Assembly (NCBI GenBank): GCA_022511285.1
Contig: JAFLRW010000018.1
Location: forward strand, 2,799 to 17,039
Source: Duncaniella sp.
GTDB taxonomy: Bacteria > Bacteroidota > Bacteroidia > Bacteroidales > Muribaculaceae
DNA length: 14,241 nt
Direction of reading: 5' to 3'
This document shows positions 6,330-13,982 of this stretch, piece by piece. The notes beneath the pieces are model-generated. The model saw only the letters and a program-made list of their open reading frames with translations. It searched no databases and was not told where the DNA came from. Both the position numbers and the translations under genes were made by a program. The first letter of the stretch is position 1, and each line of letters starts with the position of its first letter.

Positions 6330-8669
6330 TTAGTTCTTTATCAGTTTGGCTGTTTTATTTCCGGCCACAATGACATACACGCCTTGAGGCCAGGCGGCAA
6401 TGTCGATGGCGGCACATCCTGCGGCTGTGGCTTCGGTTTCAGCCATCAGGAGTCCGGTCAGGGAGTAGGCCTGCAGTTTATTATGTTCATCCAGGCCTGT
6501 GATTTCCACCATATCCCCCTGTTTTAGCAGCTTAAGCGCGGGAAGCTCGATTGCAGCGACAGCCGACGTGGAGTTTTGAGTGACAGTGAGGAGCAGTTCC
6601 GACGCACCGTCAGTCAGACGAATGTGACCTGTGCGCTCTGTGGTGCCGTCAGGGAGAGCGTCTATCGCAATCTTCAGGTTGTCAACGGTATATTCGCCCG
6701 GAGCGCTTACCACTCTGAGCCAATCGCCATCAATTTCGGGCGTGTCAGTGCGTCCGAGATAAGAGAAAATCTCAAATTCAACTTCCGCAGCCTTGGCACC
6801 CACAGCAATCTCGCCGGTGGCGTTGGTGAGCGGCGCCATCACGGAATGATACACCTGAGGATAAATGTAGAACGATGTATGGTTGGCTCCGGCCGGAAAA
6901 TAGTCTGACGCTTCAATCCAATCGCCATCCTTAAGCATCAGAGCAGTGTTCCCCTCGGCTCGGAATGGGGCCATCAGAAACGACACTAACGTCTGTCCAT
7001 CATTGCCGGAGGCCTCCTTATAGGCCGGAATGCCGTCGACTACGATGAAAAATTCATCGTCGACAAACGGTGTATAGGTGAAGGGGAACGCCGTGCCAAC
7101 GATGTCGCCCGCTGAGTTCTGAGTGTCAAGCTCATAGACCGACCACCACCAGGAGTCAATCTTACGATCGGGCTTGCCATCCTTTGAGGTGCAGAGATGC
7201 ACCCCCACATTTGATATCTGGTCAACGATGTCGCCGGCCTGCGCTCTATTGAAGAACACATAAGCTCCGGTCACCATCAGCGGGCGCGAGGGCTTGGAGA
7301 AACGCTCCGCATAAGCGGTGATTTTGCGTGTATTCGAGCCGGGGAACACACCCCAGTCGTCCATATCGAAGGTTGCGGCAAGATCTGTGGGACGCAGGTT
7401 GGAGATAGTACCTCCGTATTCCACCGTAAAATCAAGCTCATCCGTAGACTCTCCGTGGCTGTTGGCAGATGTCAAAGATGCCTTCTGGTCGTGCAGATAG
7501 GCAAACCCGACTTCCGGGTCAGCATCCTCCGAAGTGTAAGCCCGGTCGGGGTCGTCACTCACGCCCGAGAAGGTCCACTTGTGGGTTGTGGGGAATCCTG
7601 TGGAGCCATCTTTAAAGGCCACGGGGACGAGCGGAGCCACGAGTGGGAGACGGTTGGATGTGAGGCGAAAAGTGGCCGGCGGGATGATGCGGGCCACGGG
7701 GGCCGTGCCGGTCACACTCACAAACTGCGACATGGTCTTTGTGTCAGTGTTTCCTTCGGCATCGCTGACGGTCAGCGAGATGTCATAGTCGCCATCTTCA
7801 GTATAGAAAATCACAGGATTTTTCTCTGAGGAGGTCGACGGTGTGGCTCCGGGCATAGTCCACAGGCGTGAGACTATTTCACCCTCTGTAATATCCATCA
7901 GGTGAATCTCCTCGCCGGTGACCACATCAATATGCTCCACCGACTGACGGCCGGAGATGGTAAAGCCGTCTATGGCAAAGTCGCCCATATAGCCGCCCGT
8001 TTTAAAAATCTCATCGTCAGCGCCCCAAGTATAGAGCAATCTGAACTGCACCTCACGGCCGGCAAAATCAGCCAGGTCGACCGTCACCGGATGCCAATAA
8101 GCTGTTCTTTGGCCGGTCTCGCTGCCGGAGTTCCAGAGCACGATGTTTTCCTGCTCAAAACCGTCGCCCGAGAGCGACAGTTCAAGCCGGCAGTAGCTGT
8201 CCATATTCAGCGAATAGTAGACATAGAGATCAAGGACGCCATTGTCAGGGATAGAGACTTTTGGAGAGACCGCTCCGGAGATTTCGCGGTTGAAGACACG
8301 ATAATCACCCTCCACAAAGAGCGACATAACGTCGGTAGGATCAATCTCCGAGAAGTTTTTGGGCTTTGTTGACCACTCCACATGTGTAGTGGGGTCTACG
8401 GTCCATCCGTCGAACCCGGAATCAAAATTGTAGGTGACCATGGGGACAAGCCCTGCATCAGCCCCCTCTACGGTGAAATTGGCCCGGAAGGGGGCATCGT
8501 CCGATGCAAACCGGGGGAGCCGTTGCGATGCTATTTGTGCTGCGGGGACCACTTCATTGGTGGTGGTAAGCTCGCGAGAGCCTATCTTTGTCACCTGCAT
8601 AGGGGCTGTCAGCCCGGCAAAAGCGGCCAGGCTGCACAATGAGCCCAAAAGTATAAACAACTTCTTCAT
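6330..8669 (-). CDS. Secreted multidomain protein: jelly-roll, PKD-like, BACON-like, T9SS type A-like C-terminus
   Basis: A 779-residue exported protein. Residues 1-18 are a signal peptide (MKKLFILLGSLCSLAAFA, likely cut before Gly19). Residues about 77-240 form a lectin/MAM-like beta-sandwich of the choice-of-anchor J kind (NFDSGFDGWTVD opening, GGYMGDFAIDGFTISG close). Two PKD-like Ig domains follow, about 243-320 (TEDGDYDISLTVSDAEGN) and 323-418. A beta-rich region at 423-613 is unrecognised. Residues about 615-700 resemble a BACON domain (DGDWLRVV ... ELLLTVTQNS). The tail 720-779 (KLQAYSLTGLLM ... WPQGVYVIVAGNKTAKLIKN) matches the T9SS type A sorting-domain pattern, so export through T9SS and surface attachment are inferred. 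No catalytic domain is seen; binding or adhesion is the likely role. It starts 4 nt after the upstream secreted-protein gene, in the same operon. Confidence 0.85.
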   Translation of the reverse strand: MKKLFILLGSLCSLAAFAGLTAPMQVTKIGSRELTTTNEVVPAAQIASQRLPRFASDDAPFRANFTVEGADAGLVPMVTYNFDSGFDGWTVDPTTHVEWSTKPKNFSEIDPTDVMSLFVEGDYRVFNREISGAVSPKVSIPDNGVLDLYVYYSLNMDSYCRLELSLSGDGFEQENIVLWNSGSETGQRTAYWHPVTVDLADFAGREVQFRLLYTWGADDEIFKTGGYMGDFAIDGFTISGRQSVEHIDVVTGEEIHLMDITEGEIVSRLWTMPGATPSTSSEKNPVIFYTEDGDYDISLTVSDAEGNTDTKTMSQFVSVTGTAPVARIIPPATFRLTSNRLPLVAPLVPVAFKDGSTGFPTTHKWTFSGVSDDPDRAYTSEDADPEVGFAYLHDQKASLTSANSHGESTDELDFTVEYGGTISNLRPTDLAATFDMDDWGVFPGSNTRKITAYAERFSKPSRPLMVTGAYVFFNRAQAGDIVDQISNVGVHLCTSKDGKPDRKIDSWWWSVYELDTQNSAGDIVGTAFPFTYTPFVDDEFFIVVDGIPAYKEASGNDGQTLVSFLMAPFRAEGNTALMLKDGDWIEASDYFPAGANHTSFYIYPQVYHSVMAPLTNATGEIAVGAKAAEVEFEIFSYLGRTDTPEIDGDWLRVVSAPGEYTVDNLKIAIDALPDGTTERTGHIRLTDGASELLLTVTQNSTSAVAAIELPALKLLKQGDMVEITGLDEHNKLQAYSLTGLLMAETEATAAGCAAIDIAAWPQGVYVIVAGNKTAKLIKN

Positions 8670-8673
8670 ACTA

Positions 8674-11600
8674 TTATCTTACTGCTGCTTTCACTGCCTC
8701 TCGAGCACCTTTCACTATATAAACACCGGGCACAAGATTGAATTGGTTAGTGCCCTCTCCGCAGATGGCCACGAGTTTGCCGTCGATTGAATATACGGCG
8801 GTGCCCTCGGCGGCTCCGAGAATGGTCAGAACTCCAATTCCGGCTTTCACCTGCATTGCATCGCTGACCGCTGACTCAAGTGCGGTAGTGTCAATCTCCA
8901 CGAGTTCGACATCAGCCTGCGAGAGTGCCAGTTTCCAATGGTCGGCCGTCACGTCGCGATAGCCCACGTAGTAGACTCCTGTCTGAGGAATTTCAAACTC
9001 CACTTCCACGGCGTTGGGGAAGCTGACGCTTTCCACTTTCGCACTGTGAATCATCTTATTATACTCAGCCTCGTGGGTGGGAGCGTCAGTCACATAGATT
9101 TCCATATTGGATGTGTAACGGGCGCTATAGCATGTAGCCTTATATTTCACTTTATATGTGCCTGCACGCATTTTGAGCGGGGCGGTGAAGGCATATGGCT
9201 GATTGAAAATAAAACCGGTCTCCAAGGTCTCATCTTTTTCATTATATTTCCACATTCCGGTGCCTTCGCCTCCATTAGTCAAGGTCCAGAGCTCAAAAGT
9301 GTCGGCAGACGAGAAGTCAGGGAGATAGGGGGTGTCAAAAGTCACCTCTATAGCGTCACCGAGCTGAGTTTTCTCAGTTGTGGCCGCGAGGTCGGGATAT
9401 TGGTCAATGGATATTTCATAGAAATACATACCGAGCGAAACAGCCTCAACATTATCAGTCACGCTGTTTCCAGCTACCTCCGCAGCCACCTCATAGCCGT
9501 CGGGCCGACGGACCACACTATATGTCACGGCATCAATATCCACATATCCGCCATTGACACCTGTCTCGCTGACGGCATCCCAGGTGATAGTCATCGTCTT
9601 ACCATCCTCGCCAAGAGTGGCCACAGCGTTTTCAAGAGGCTTGGGAGTGTCTATGCCCACCCATTCTGTTGAGGCCGTAACGGTCTCCGACTCATTATCC
9701 CCGAGATAGAGAGTGATAGAATATGTGTATTTGCCTGCTTCCGGGATGGTCTCATCAGCAAACGTAGCCTTAAGGCCGGGTGTGAGATTCTCCTCAATGG
9801 TGGCAATCTCAGAGTTGCCGCGCTTTATCACAGCCTTGCTGATGGCTGAGAGCTCTCCGCCGGCATTATTCTCAGTGGGATTAGTCCATTCAAGCAGAGC
9901 TGTCAGAGCCCCCTTCTCACCGGCTGTGGCAGTAAAATCGACAGCGGCAAGAGGTGCCACGGGAATCTCCTTGATAGTAATGTTGTCGACATATAAATCA
10001 TTATAACTATCCACAGTGCCAAAGCAATGGAATCCAACATAATACACTCCATCTTCGGCCACTGAGAAGGTAACGGTCCTGGTTGAAGAGATGCCGTTAT
10101 CTATGTTTTCATAGAATAGTTGAGTGTCAAGGCCATCGGCAGAGGCTTCTTTGCCCAAGCGAACATAGAGGGGCTTTTCAGTGCCGGTTCTCCAGGTGCT
10201 GAAACTGAGTTCATAAGCCTTTCCGGCCTCAAGATTTATGCCCGGAGTCACAGCGTAGGCATCGGCAGGATTGCCCCAATAGTCAAGATATTTCGATGAG
10301 GAAACAGTCCAGTTGCGGGTTGAGCCCTCTCCGTGGAAGAACGTAAAGAAATGATTGTTGGTGTCAGTGAAGTCCTGCGAATAAGGCACATCCATAGCGC
10401 CACCGAGAATCACATCATTGGATGTGGGAGGCGCAAAAGTTGATGTCATATTTTCGCCCTGATATATCGTATAGACGCTATATTGGTAGGAGTTCAGCCC
10501 GTTCACATTCGAATCAATATACGGCAATTCGCCTGTGTAAGCGTCCTCAATGGTCTCAGCATTATTTGAACCTGCTTTACGGTCAATTCGATACGCCACA
10601 TCGGCAGGGTCAACATATCCACCGTTTATGCCGACAGTAACCGGCGTAAACGTCAGGCTGACGGTGTGGTCGTCAATCACTTCGGCTTTTACATCTGACA
10701 CATTGCCTACCTCCGTGTCCTTGCCAATCCAGGGAGATGTCACAGTAGCAGCCTGCGAGGGATTCTCGCCGAGATACACCACTACACTATATTCATATTT
10801 GCCTGCTTCTGATAGATTGGCATCGACAAATGTTGTCGGCTCGCCCACTTTAAGGCCTTCAGTCAACATGGCTATCTCAACTCCATCACGCGAAACGACA
10901 GCCTTGGATATCGATTCCAAATCAGTGTCTACATTGGTCTTCGAGGGATTAACCCAAGAGACGGTCGCCTCCATAGCACCCATTGCTGCGGGAGTCACTG
11001 CCAACGCTGTCACCGCCAGAGGAGCTGTGACTATTTCCTTAAGGTTGACATCATCAACAAATATATCATTTGCATTTAAATCTCCTCCACAATAGAACGC
11101 CAAATAATAGACGCCATCCTCCTCAACACTGAATTTTACCGTTTTCTTTGTTTGAGATGTGGTCTGGATTGTCTCCGAATACAACTCTTTGGTAAGGTCT
11201 GACGTATTCTTGCTATTACCGATTTTTACTGAAAGCGGCTTGTAGCTTGACGTTGAGGATGAGCTAATCCACGTGGTGAATGATAGTTCGTATGACTTAC
11301 CGGCCTCGAAACGAAACGCCGGAGTGATTGCATAAGCATCGGAGGTATAATAATTTTTTCCATAGTAGCGCAGTCGCTGGCTTGAGATATCCCAGTCGCG
11401 CGATTCGCTATTGACGTGGCAGAAAGTATAGCCGTGATCCGACGTTGAGAAGTCTTCCGAGTAAGGCAATGGCTTTGTTTGCACTTCTTCATCAGGAGCA
11501 TTTGCATCGATGGTAAAATTGTAAAAATACAAATCATCGTTCCAACCGCTTGATGTACAATGCACTGAGACATAAAAAGTCCCATCAGCCTCCGGAGTGA

Positions 11601-12009
11601 ATGTTCCGCTGTAGCTTTTCGGGTCAAGGGAATATTCCGCACCCGTTTGCTCAACAATCTCATTGGTCTGAGCATCAACAGTCGGTGCATTTCCTATGTA
11701 GACTGTGAAATCATGAAAAGAATATCGAGGTGTTGAAGTATCTACTTTGAGGAGGGCGGAAATATCATACTTCACTCCGCCTGTTAACTCCACGGCAGGG
11801 GAATTCAGCCAGTCATCTGCGCGATTTCCGCTATGATACATAGCACTGCTTGACTTATAACCCCATATTGTGCCGTCATCATTTGCATCGATGACAGTCC
11901 AATTGGCAAAAGATGACTCGTCAGGGATGTCTAAGGTGATAGTTTCGGCCGATGCAAACAATGACACCACACAGCCGAAACACGATACTAAAAAATGTTT
12001 CATTTCCAT
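8674..12009 (-). CDS. Large secreted repeat protein: jelly-roll/Fn3 units with T9SS type A-like C-terminus
   Basis: A 1111-residue exported protein from the ATG at 12009 (ATG at 12003 is an alternative). The signal peptide MKHFLVSCFGCVVSLFASA is probably cut before Glu-Thr. Numbering below counts from an in-frame TTG at 12048; subtract 13 for this start. A first cleaved-adhesin-like beta-sandwich (43-182) has FANWTVIDANDDGTIWGY and DDWLNSPAVEL. Two long homologous units (193-549 and 552-900) each hold a jelly-roll plus two fibronectin-III-like domains. A third jelly-roll copy (902-1053) follows. The tail (1074-1124; AVYSIDGKLVA ... LVPGVYIVKG) resembles a T9SS type A sorting domain. No enzyme motif is seen; surface adhesion or glycan/protein binding is inferred. 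The promoter is at 12053-12083, and the TTG at 12048 would lie before the predicted transcript start. First gene of a two-gene operon. Confidence 0.85.
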   Translation of the reverse strand: MEMKHFLVSCFGCVVSLFASAETITLDIPDESSFANWTVIDANDDGTIWGYKSSSAMYHSGNRADDWLNSPAVELTGGVKYDISALLKVDTSTPRYSFHDFTVYIGNAPTVDAQTNEIVEQTGAEYSLDPKSYSGTFTPEADGTFYVSVHCTSSGWNDDLYFYNFTIDANAPDEEVQTKPLPYSEDFSTSDHGYTFCHVNSESRDWDISSQRLRYYGKNYYTSDAYAITPAFRFEAGKSYELSFTTWISSSSTSSYKPLSVKIGNSKNTSDLTKELYSETIQTTSQTKKTVKFSVEEDGVYYLAFYCGGDLNANDIFVDDVNLKEIVTAPLAVTALAVTPAAMGAMEATVSWVNPSKTNVDTDLESISKAVVSRDGVEIAMLTEGLKVGEPTTFVDANLSEAGKYEYSVVVYLGENPSQAATVTSPWIGKDTEVGNVSDVKAEVIDDHTVSLTFTPVTVGINGGYVDPADVAYRIDRKAGSNNAETIEDAYTGELPYIDSNVNGLNSYQYSVYTIYQGENMTSTFAPPTSNDVILGGAMDVPYSQDFTDTNNHFFTFFHGEGSTRNWTVSSSKYLDYWGNPADAYAVTPGINLEAGKAYELSFSTWRTGTEKPLYVRLGKEASADGLDTQLFYENIDNGISSTRTVTFSVAEDGVYYVGFHCFGTVDSYNDLYVDNITIKEIPVAPLAAVDFTATAGEKGALTALLEWTNPTENNAGGELSAISKAVIKRGNSEIATIEENLTPGLKATFADETIPEAGKYTYSITLYLGDNESETVTASTEWVGIDTPKPLENAVATLGEDGKTMTITWDAVSETGVNGGYVDIDAVTYSVVRRPDGYEVAAEVAGNSVTDNVEAVSLGMYFYEISIDQYPDLAATTEKTQLGDAIEVTFDTPYLPDFSSADTFELWTLTNGGEGTGMWKYNEKDETLETGFIFNQPYAFTAPLKMRAGTYKVKYKATCYSARYTSNMEIYVTDAPTHEAEYNKMIHSAKVESVSFPNAVEVEFEIPQTGVYYVGYRDVTADHWKLALSQADVELVEIDTTALESAVSDAMQVKAGIGVLTILGAAEGTAVYSIDGKLVAICGEGTNQFNLVPGVYIVKGAREAVKAAVR
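8890..9345 (-). repeat. Internal protein repeat, partial third unit (jelly-roll only)
   Basis: Encodes residues 902-1053: DTPYLPDF, FIFNQPYAFTAPLKMRAGTYKVKY, EIPQTGVYYVGYRDV, and an ending in VELVEI. It follows the same jelly-roll pattern as units 1 and 2 but lacks the Fn3-like pair and is more divergent. It is followed directly by the C-terminal sorting-domain-like tail. Confidence 0.65.
9346..10395 (-). repeat. Internal protein repeat, unit 2 (jelly-roll + 2 Fn3-like)
   Basis: Encodes residues 552-901: MDVPYSQDF, DAYAVTPGINLEAGKAYELSF, FSVAEDGVYYVGFHCFG, LYVDNITIKEI, APLAAVDFTAT, ISKAVIKRGNSEIA, EAGKYTYSITLYLGDNES, VNGGYVDIDAVTYSVVRR. The unit period is about 355 residues (PYSEDF at 196, PYSQDF at 555, PYLPDF at 907). 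The DNA copies are clearly diverged, so this is an old duplication. Confidence 0.8.
10399..11472 (-). repeat. Internal protein repeat, unit 1 (jelly-roll + 2 Fn3-like)
   Basis: Encodes residues 193-550 (TTG numbering): KPLPYSEDF, DAYAITPAFRFEAGKSYELSF, FSVEEDGVYYLAFYCGG, IFVDDVNLKEI, APLAVTALAVT, ISKAVVSRDGVEIA, EAGKYEYSVVVYLGENPS, INGGYVDPADVAYRIDRK. Each of these blocks has a counterpart in unit 2 in the same order. Confidence 0.8.
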
Positions 12010-12052
12010 ATCTGATATTATGTCTTTTTTACCGTTTGTATGATACAACCTG

Positions 12053-12083
12053 CAAAATTACTAAAAACATCCCTATTTTCAAA
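12053..12083 (-). promoter_or_regulatory. Bacteroidetes-type promoter for the secreted-protein operon
   Basis: On the minus strand, TTTG (12083-12080), a 19-nt spacer, and TAATTTTG (12060-12053) match the Bacteroidetes -33/-7 consensus. The predicted start is near 12046, about 37 nt before the ATG at 12009. The same -7 octamer is found in the miaB divergent promoters. Confidence 0.65.
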
Positions 12084-12120
12084 ATCAAAAAAAATCAAGC
12101 CCGGGGCACCTGCCCCTGTC
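12084..12120 (-). terminator. Probable intrinsic terminator after the acyltransferase gene
   Basis: Read on the minus strand just after the acyltransferase stop, GGGGCAGGTGCCCC (12116-12103) forms a short GC-rich hairpin. It is followed, after GGGCTTGA, by a run of eight T (12094-12087 region). The stem is short (5-6 bp) and the T-run starts several bases after it, so strength is uncertain. It would insulate the acyltransferase from the secreted-protein promoter immediately downstream. Confidence 0.5.
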
Positions 12121-12133
12121 CATAATGCCGATG

Positions 12134-13189
12134 TCACACACCTATAATATATTTGCTCTTAGGGAGATATGACAACGCTTTAACAACCACATAGCAGAGC
12201 GCCATAGAGATAATGGCTATTATAAACGAGAGTAACATCGGATTACACATTTCAGGCGCAAACCAACGCCACACCAACTCTCTCACCACAATTATATGGA
12301 TTAGGTATATCCCGAAAGAGCATTTCGAGACATCAGTGATTATCTTCTGTATTTTATTGTCAATCTGCACATTCTGCGCTATGGTATATATTAATGCCAC
12401 TAAAAGAGCGCACCCGATTTGCAGATTATCCATGAACACTCCAACCGCCTGGCCTTTCAATTTCAAACTTGCAAGAAACGAGCAATAACCCAGAGTGCCC
12501 GCAATGACGGTCAACCACCTGAGATTCAGCCCTATCTTAATTGGATAAACCCTCAGATAATATCCCAGAATCCAAAAACCAAGAAATCCCCCGAAGTAGT
12601 TTAAATACCAATAATGAGAGCCGGATTGATTGAACCGGCAATCAAGCAAAAGTGAGAGATATGGCAATAACAGATTAATGCTCCACAGGCCTAAAAACAG
12701 CTCCAACGCTTTTTTTGAAGCCTCGTTAAGCCATTTGGAAATAATGGGAGCAAACAGATATAAACCGATAATCACATACACAAACCAGTAGACACTAACC
12801 GCCTGATAAAAAGGGATAAAAAGTATCTTCCTGACGGCTTGAGCCATCGAATATTTATCTAACATCCAATAGACGAAAACCGTCACCACAGACCATATGA
12901 TAACAGGCGGTATAAGCTTCAGGAATCGCCTTTTGTAAAACTGTTCCGACGAGCATCTTACCGGAAGGACGACTGAGCCGGACACAGCAAAGAATAAATC
13001 AGAACTTGAACAGCCCAAAAAAGAAACCGAGCCAACCCAAAAGCCCACCGAGGAATCGCCACCCATATTTGAATGGATGAGAATCACCAGGAAGCACGCA
13101 AGCACTCGAAGAGTGTCAACATATTCCAATCTCTTGACACCTTCTGTCTTATTTCCCGTTGTAGTCTGTAACCTATTCAAAATCTGCAT
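12134..13189 (-). CDS. Membrane acyltransferase family 3 (O-acyltransferase)
   Basis: A 351-residue integral membrane protein of the acyltransferase-3 (OafA/WecH-like) family, which acylates (often acetylates) sugars of surface polysaccharides or other lipid-linked acceptors. The family hallmarks are RLEYVDTLRVLACFLVILIH (20-39), with His39 as the likely catalytic histidine in the first helix, then DLFFAVSGSVVLP and FYKRRFLKLIPPVIIWS (about 84-100). About ten hydrophobic helices follow, and a late CSFGIYLIHIIVV helix is typical of the family. Length is normal. The acceptor is unknown, and no glycan-synthesis genes are adjacent. The gene is clearly more AT-rich (about 40% GC in sampled lines) than truA beside it (over 60% in places), suggesting acquisition. 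It begins 38 nt after the truA stop; an imperfect -7 box (TATATTTC) lies in between. Confidence 0.88.
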   Translation of the reverse strand: MQILNRLQTTTGNKTEGVKRLEYVDTLRVLACFLVILIHSNMGGDSSVGFWVGSVSFLGCSSSDLFFAVSGSVVLPVRCSSEQFYKRRFLKLIPPVIIWSVVTVFVYWMLDKYSMAQAVRKILFIPFYQAVSVYWFVYVIIGLYLFAPIISKWLNEASKKALELFLGLWSINLLLPYLSLLLDCRFNQSGSHYWYLNYFGGFLGFWILGYYLRVYPIKIGLNLRWLTVIAGTLGYCSFLASLKLKGQAVGVFMDNLQIGCALLVALIYTIAQNVQIDNKIQKIITDVSKCSFGIYLIHIIVVRELVWRWFAPEMCNPMLLSFIIAIISMALCYVVVKALSYLPKSKYIIGV

Positions 13190-13210
13190 TTAAAATCGAA
13201 ATATAGCAAT

Positions 13211-13226
13211 CCAATGAGCCAATGAG
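13211..13226. repeat. Tandem 8-bp direct repeat
   Basis: CCAATGAG occurs twice head-to-tail, directly after the truA stop and upstream of the acyltransferase start. Probably slippage or a chance repeat; no function is assigned. Confidence 0.5.
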
Positions 13227-13227
13227 T

Positions 13228-13980
13228 CTATTCATACTTCACATCCCAAAGGTAGAGGGCCTGAGGGGGCATTGATGTGCCGGCTGCGCAGCGGTTGCGC
13301 GCGGTGATGACACGAGCAAACTCATCAACACTCATCTTGCCGCGTCCCACCTCTACAAGGGTGCCTACAACGGCTCTAACCATATTGCGCAGAAAGCGGT
13401 CAGCCGTTATTTCAAAAAACATACCCCCGGTCCCATCCATAGCCGTCCACTCTTTCCACTCAGCTCGACTCACCTTGCAGATATTTGTCTTGGCGTCAGA
13501 GTGAAGTTTGGCAAACGACGTAAAATCCTCTGTGTCAAGCAGCAGAGAAGCAGCGGCGTTCATAGCTTGATAGTCAAGCCCGGCGGGAGCCTGCCAGACG
13601 AGGGGGTGAAAGAAGGCTGAGCGGCCCGGAAGGGCATAATAGCGATAGGTGCGCGATGTGGCGGAGAAGCGGGCATGAAGATCGGAGGCCACCTCCTCTA
13701 TCGAGTGTATGGCTATGTCTCGTCCGGTCAAGGCATTAATGGCGCTGACAAGCCGGTCGAGAGGGATTGACAAAGGGGTGTCAGTGTCAAAATGAGCCAC
13801 CATCAGGCGGGCGTTAACACCGGCATCCGTGCGTCCGGCACCCACAATAGCGGTGGGGCGGCGCAACACCGTCCCGAGCGCTTCCTCGATGGTCTGCTGC
13901 ACTGTGACAGCTCCGGGCTGAATCTGCCATCCGTGGAACGGCGCTCCTCGAAAGCTGAGGCGCATAAAATAGCGTGCCAC
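13228..13980 (-). CDS. truA: tRNA pseudouridine(38-40) synthase TruA
   Basis: Converts uridines 38, 39 and 40 in the tRNA anticodon stem-loop to pseudouridine. About 250 residues from a GTG start (VARYFMRLSFRGAPFHGWQ), normal for the family. Visible motifs are FRGAPFHGWQ near the N-terminus, VQQTIEEAL, and the catalytic GAGRTDAGV loop with the nucleophilic Asp at about residue 52. Also seen are HARFSATSRTYRYY (with the conserved Arg and Tyr) and RFLRNMVRAVVGTLVEVGRG near the C-terminus. The GTG at 13980 was chosen because it lies 2 nt after the speA stop and has AAAGGA upstream. A longer frame back to 14094 would run through the speA coding region. It is probably co-transcribed with speA. Confidence 0.93.
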   Translation of the reverse strand: MARYFMRLSFRGAPFHGWQIQPGAVTVQQTIEEALGTVLRRPTAIVGAGRTDAGVNARLMVAHFDTDTPLSIPLDRLVSAINALTGRDIAIHSIEEVASDLHARFSATSRTYRYYALPGRSAFFHPLVWQAPAGLDYQAMNAAASLLLDTEDFTSFAKLHSDAKTNICKVSRAEWKEWTAMDGTGGMFFEITADRFLRNMVRAVVGTLVEVGRGKMSVDEFARVITARNRCAAGTSMPPQALYLWDVKYE

Positions 13981-13982
13981 GG

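Noticed and set aside
8938..9672. 244-residue + strand reading frame
   Set aside because: It lies wholly antisense to the large secreted-protein gene, which has clear domains and a signal peptide. It has no recognisable family features.
11226..11690. 154-residue minus-strand frame
   Set aside because: A frame-shifted shadow of the large secreted-protein gene with Ser/Arg-rich meaningless content.
12010..12048. TTG start at 12048 for the large secreted protein
   Set aside because: It would precede the predicted transcription start and bury the signal peptide behind a charged 13-15-residue extension.
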